From: Sphingobium lactosutens
Lineage (GTDB): Bacteria; Pseudomonadota; Alphaproteobacteria; Sphingomonadales; Sphingomonadaceae
Assembly (NCBI RefSeq): GCF_013393185.1
Contig: NZ_QJQX01000037.1
Span: forward strand, 62,001 to 126,000
Length of the DNA stretch: 64,000 nucleotides
Direction: 5' to 3'
The notes beneath the pieces are model-generated. The model searched no databases and was not told the origin of the DNA. It worked only from the letters and a program-made list of their open reading frames with translations. Below are positions 63,194 to 64,000 of the stretch, in pieces. Position 1 is the stretch's first letter. Every line of letters begins with the position of its first letter. A program made the position numbers and the translations under genes.

Positions 63194-64000
63194 TTAGCGA
63201 TGTCGAGAGGCCACGTCGATTGACTTTAAGATATCGACCCTTTCCTGCAACCAATCAGCAACCGCTCCAATGCGCGCCAGCCGCCGCATGTCGCCATGCA
63301 TGACCAGCCAGAAACTGCGGACGATCTCCACCCGATCCGCCATCAACGGCATCAGGCCGGGATCGCGCCGGCCGATAAAGTCGGGCAGCACGCCTATCCC
63401 CGCGCCCTCCGCGATCATCCTCTGCTGCATGGTGATGCTGGTCGATCGCAGATGCGCCTCCAGCCCCGCCTCCACCTCGTCCAGATAGTCGAGTTCGGGA
63501 GAGAAGATGAACTCCGGCACATAGCCAACCAGCGTGCAGTCGCGTAGATCCGCCGGCTTGCCCGGCCGGCCGACCCGCTCCAGATAAGCGGGCGAGGCAT
63601 AGAGGTGCAGTCGATAATCCCCCAGTCGCCGCACCGTCAGCCGTCCGCGCTGGGGCCGGGCGAGCATCACCGCCATGTCCGCTTCGCGCTTGGAGGGGTT
63701 GAGGAAACCCGACGCGGTGATGAGGTCGAGGCGAATGCCCGGATGCCGCCGGTTGAAATCCCCCATGCCTGGCGCGAGCACCCAGGTGCCGAAGCCCTCC
63801 GCTACAGACAGCCTTACCTGCCCGCTGAGCTTGCTTTCCTGCCCGCTCATCTGCTCGACCGCCGCCAACGCCGCGCTTTCGGCCGCCTCGGCATGGCCCA
63901 GCAATTCCTGCCCCCGCAATGTCAGCGACCGGTCGCCCGCCCCCATCTCGAACAGTTCGGCATCGAGCGCCTTTTCCAGCCGCGCCAGCCGTCTCGCTAT
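63194..64000 (-). CDS. LysR family regulator, N-terminal end outside window
   Basis: The frame is open from 63194 to the right edge. The visible first residues IARRLARLEKALDAELFE and LTLRGQELLGHAEAAESAAL are the end of the LysR helix-turn-helix; VRLSVAEGFGTWVLAPGMGD starts the ligand domain, complete to the C-terminus. The first roughly 40 residues lie beyond 64000. It ends 38 bp upstream of the methyltransferase start on the same strand. Confidence 0.88.
   Translation of the reverse strand: MARRLARLEKALDAELFEMGAGDRSLTLRGQELLGHAEAAESAALAAVEQMSGQESKLSGQVRLSVAEGFGTWVLAPGMGDFNRRHPGIRLDLITASGFLNPSKREADMAVMLARPQRGRLTVRRLGDYRLHLYASPAYLERVGRPGKPADLRDCTLVGYVPEFIFSPELDYLDEVEAGLEAHLRSTSITMQQRMIAEGAGIGVLPDFIGRRDPGLMPLMADRVEIVRSFWLVMHGDMRRLARIGAVADWLQERVDILKSIDVASRHR

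Overview
The window reads as a stretch of chromosome from a sphingomonad alphaproteobacterium (Sphingobium/Sphingomonas type). The base composition is GC-rich, there is a CcrM-type adenine methyltransferase with GANTC sites, the fatty-acid and ribosomal operons are of alphaproteobacterial type, and several families (XrtA-linked exopolysaccharide genes, RcnB-like proteins, SFPASDPP-motif stress proteins) are frequent in that group. The genus is an inference from gene content. There are no rRNA genes, no CRISPR array, no phage and no complete insertion sequence.

1-13 kb: the downstream part of an exosortase-A (XrtA/PEP-CTERM) type exopolysaccharide locus. On the minus strand a PLP decarboxylase, an AMP-forming ligase, an export lipoprotein, a chain-length (Wzz) protein, a tyrosine autokinase, a beta-rich outer-membrane protein, an ExeA-like ATPase, a polysaccharide deacetylase and two tandem FemAB-like proteins follow one another with gaps of 2-22 bp or ATGA overlaps, apart from one 132-bp gap that splits off the decarboxylase/ligase pair. 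A FemAB/GNAT-like protein and an acyl carrier protein lie divergently. XrtA itself is not in the window. 13-18.4 kb: trxB, then an Anbu operon (circularly permuted ATP-grasp, alpha-E protein, transglutaminase, Anbu proteasome-like protease). 18.7-29.6 kb: tRNA-Met, a ferredoxin-reductase-like flavoprotein, a 2H phosphoesterase, acpP-fabF-mltG, a GT87-type membrane glycosyltransferase, a lipoprotein, a TetR regulator and the peroxide genes ahpC and ahpF.

29.6-46 kb is mostly housekeeping: a ribosomal oxygenase-like cupin, rluE, an MFS carrier, an L,D-transpeptidase, rnhB, thiD, glmM, an alanine/Na+ symporter, CsbD, rplM-rpsI, folP, ccrM, an ArsR regulator with an exported partner, and fabD-crotonase-fabG. 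46-51 kb holds a MacAB-like efflux system with its own outer-membrane factor. 51-64 kb has small exported proteins, a GntP permease, rpsF-rpsR-rplI, a small stress-gene cluster, a DUF808 membrane protein, a MATE exporter, a WYL-like small protein, an ABC-2 exporter, a proline-rich RcnB-like protein, a methyltransferase and the C-terminal part of a LysR regulator.

The most notable non-coding signals are ten GANTC sites in 153 bp upstream of ccrM; a diverged element of about 120-140 bp present twice (14.1 and 38.1 kb); a 47-bp promoter-like block shared by two small exported-protein genes, with its core also upstream of the efflux operon; a possible divergent pair of EcfG-type stress promoters at 56.3 kb; and several classes of long intergenic inverted repeats. 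Many long open frames antisense to genes are by-products of high GC and were left out.
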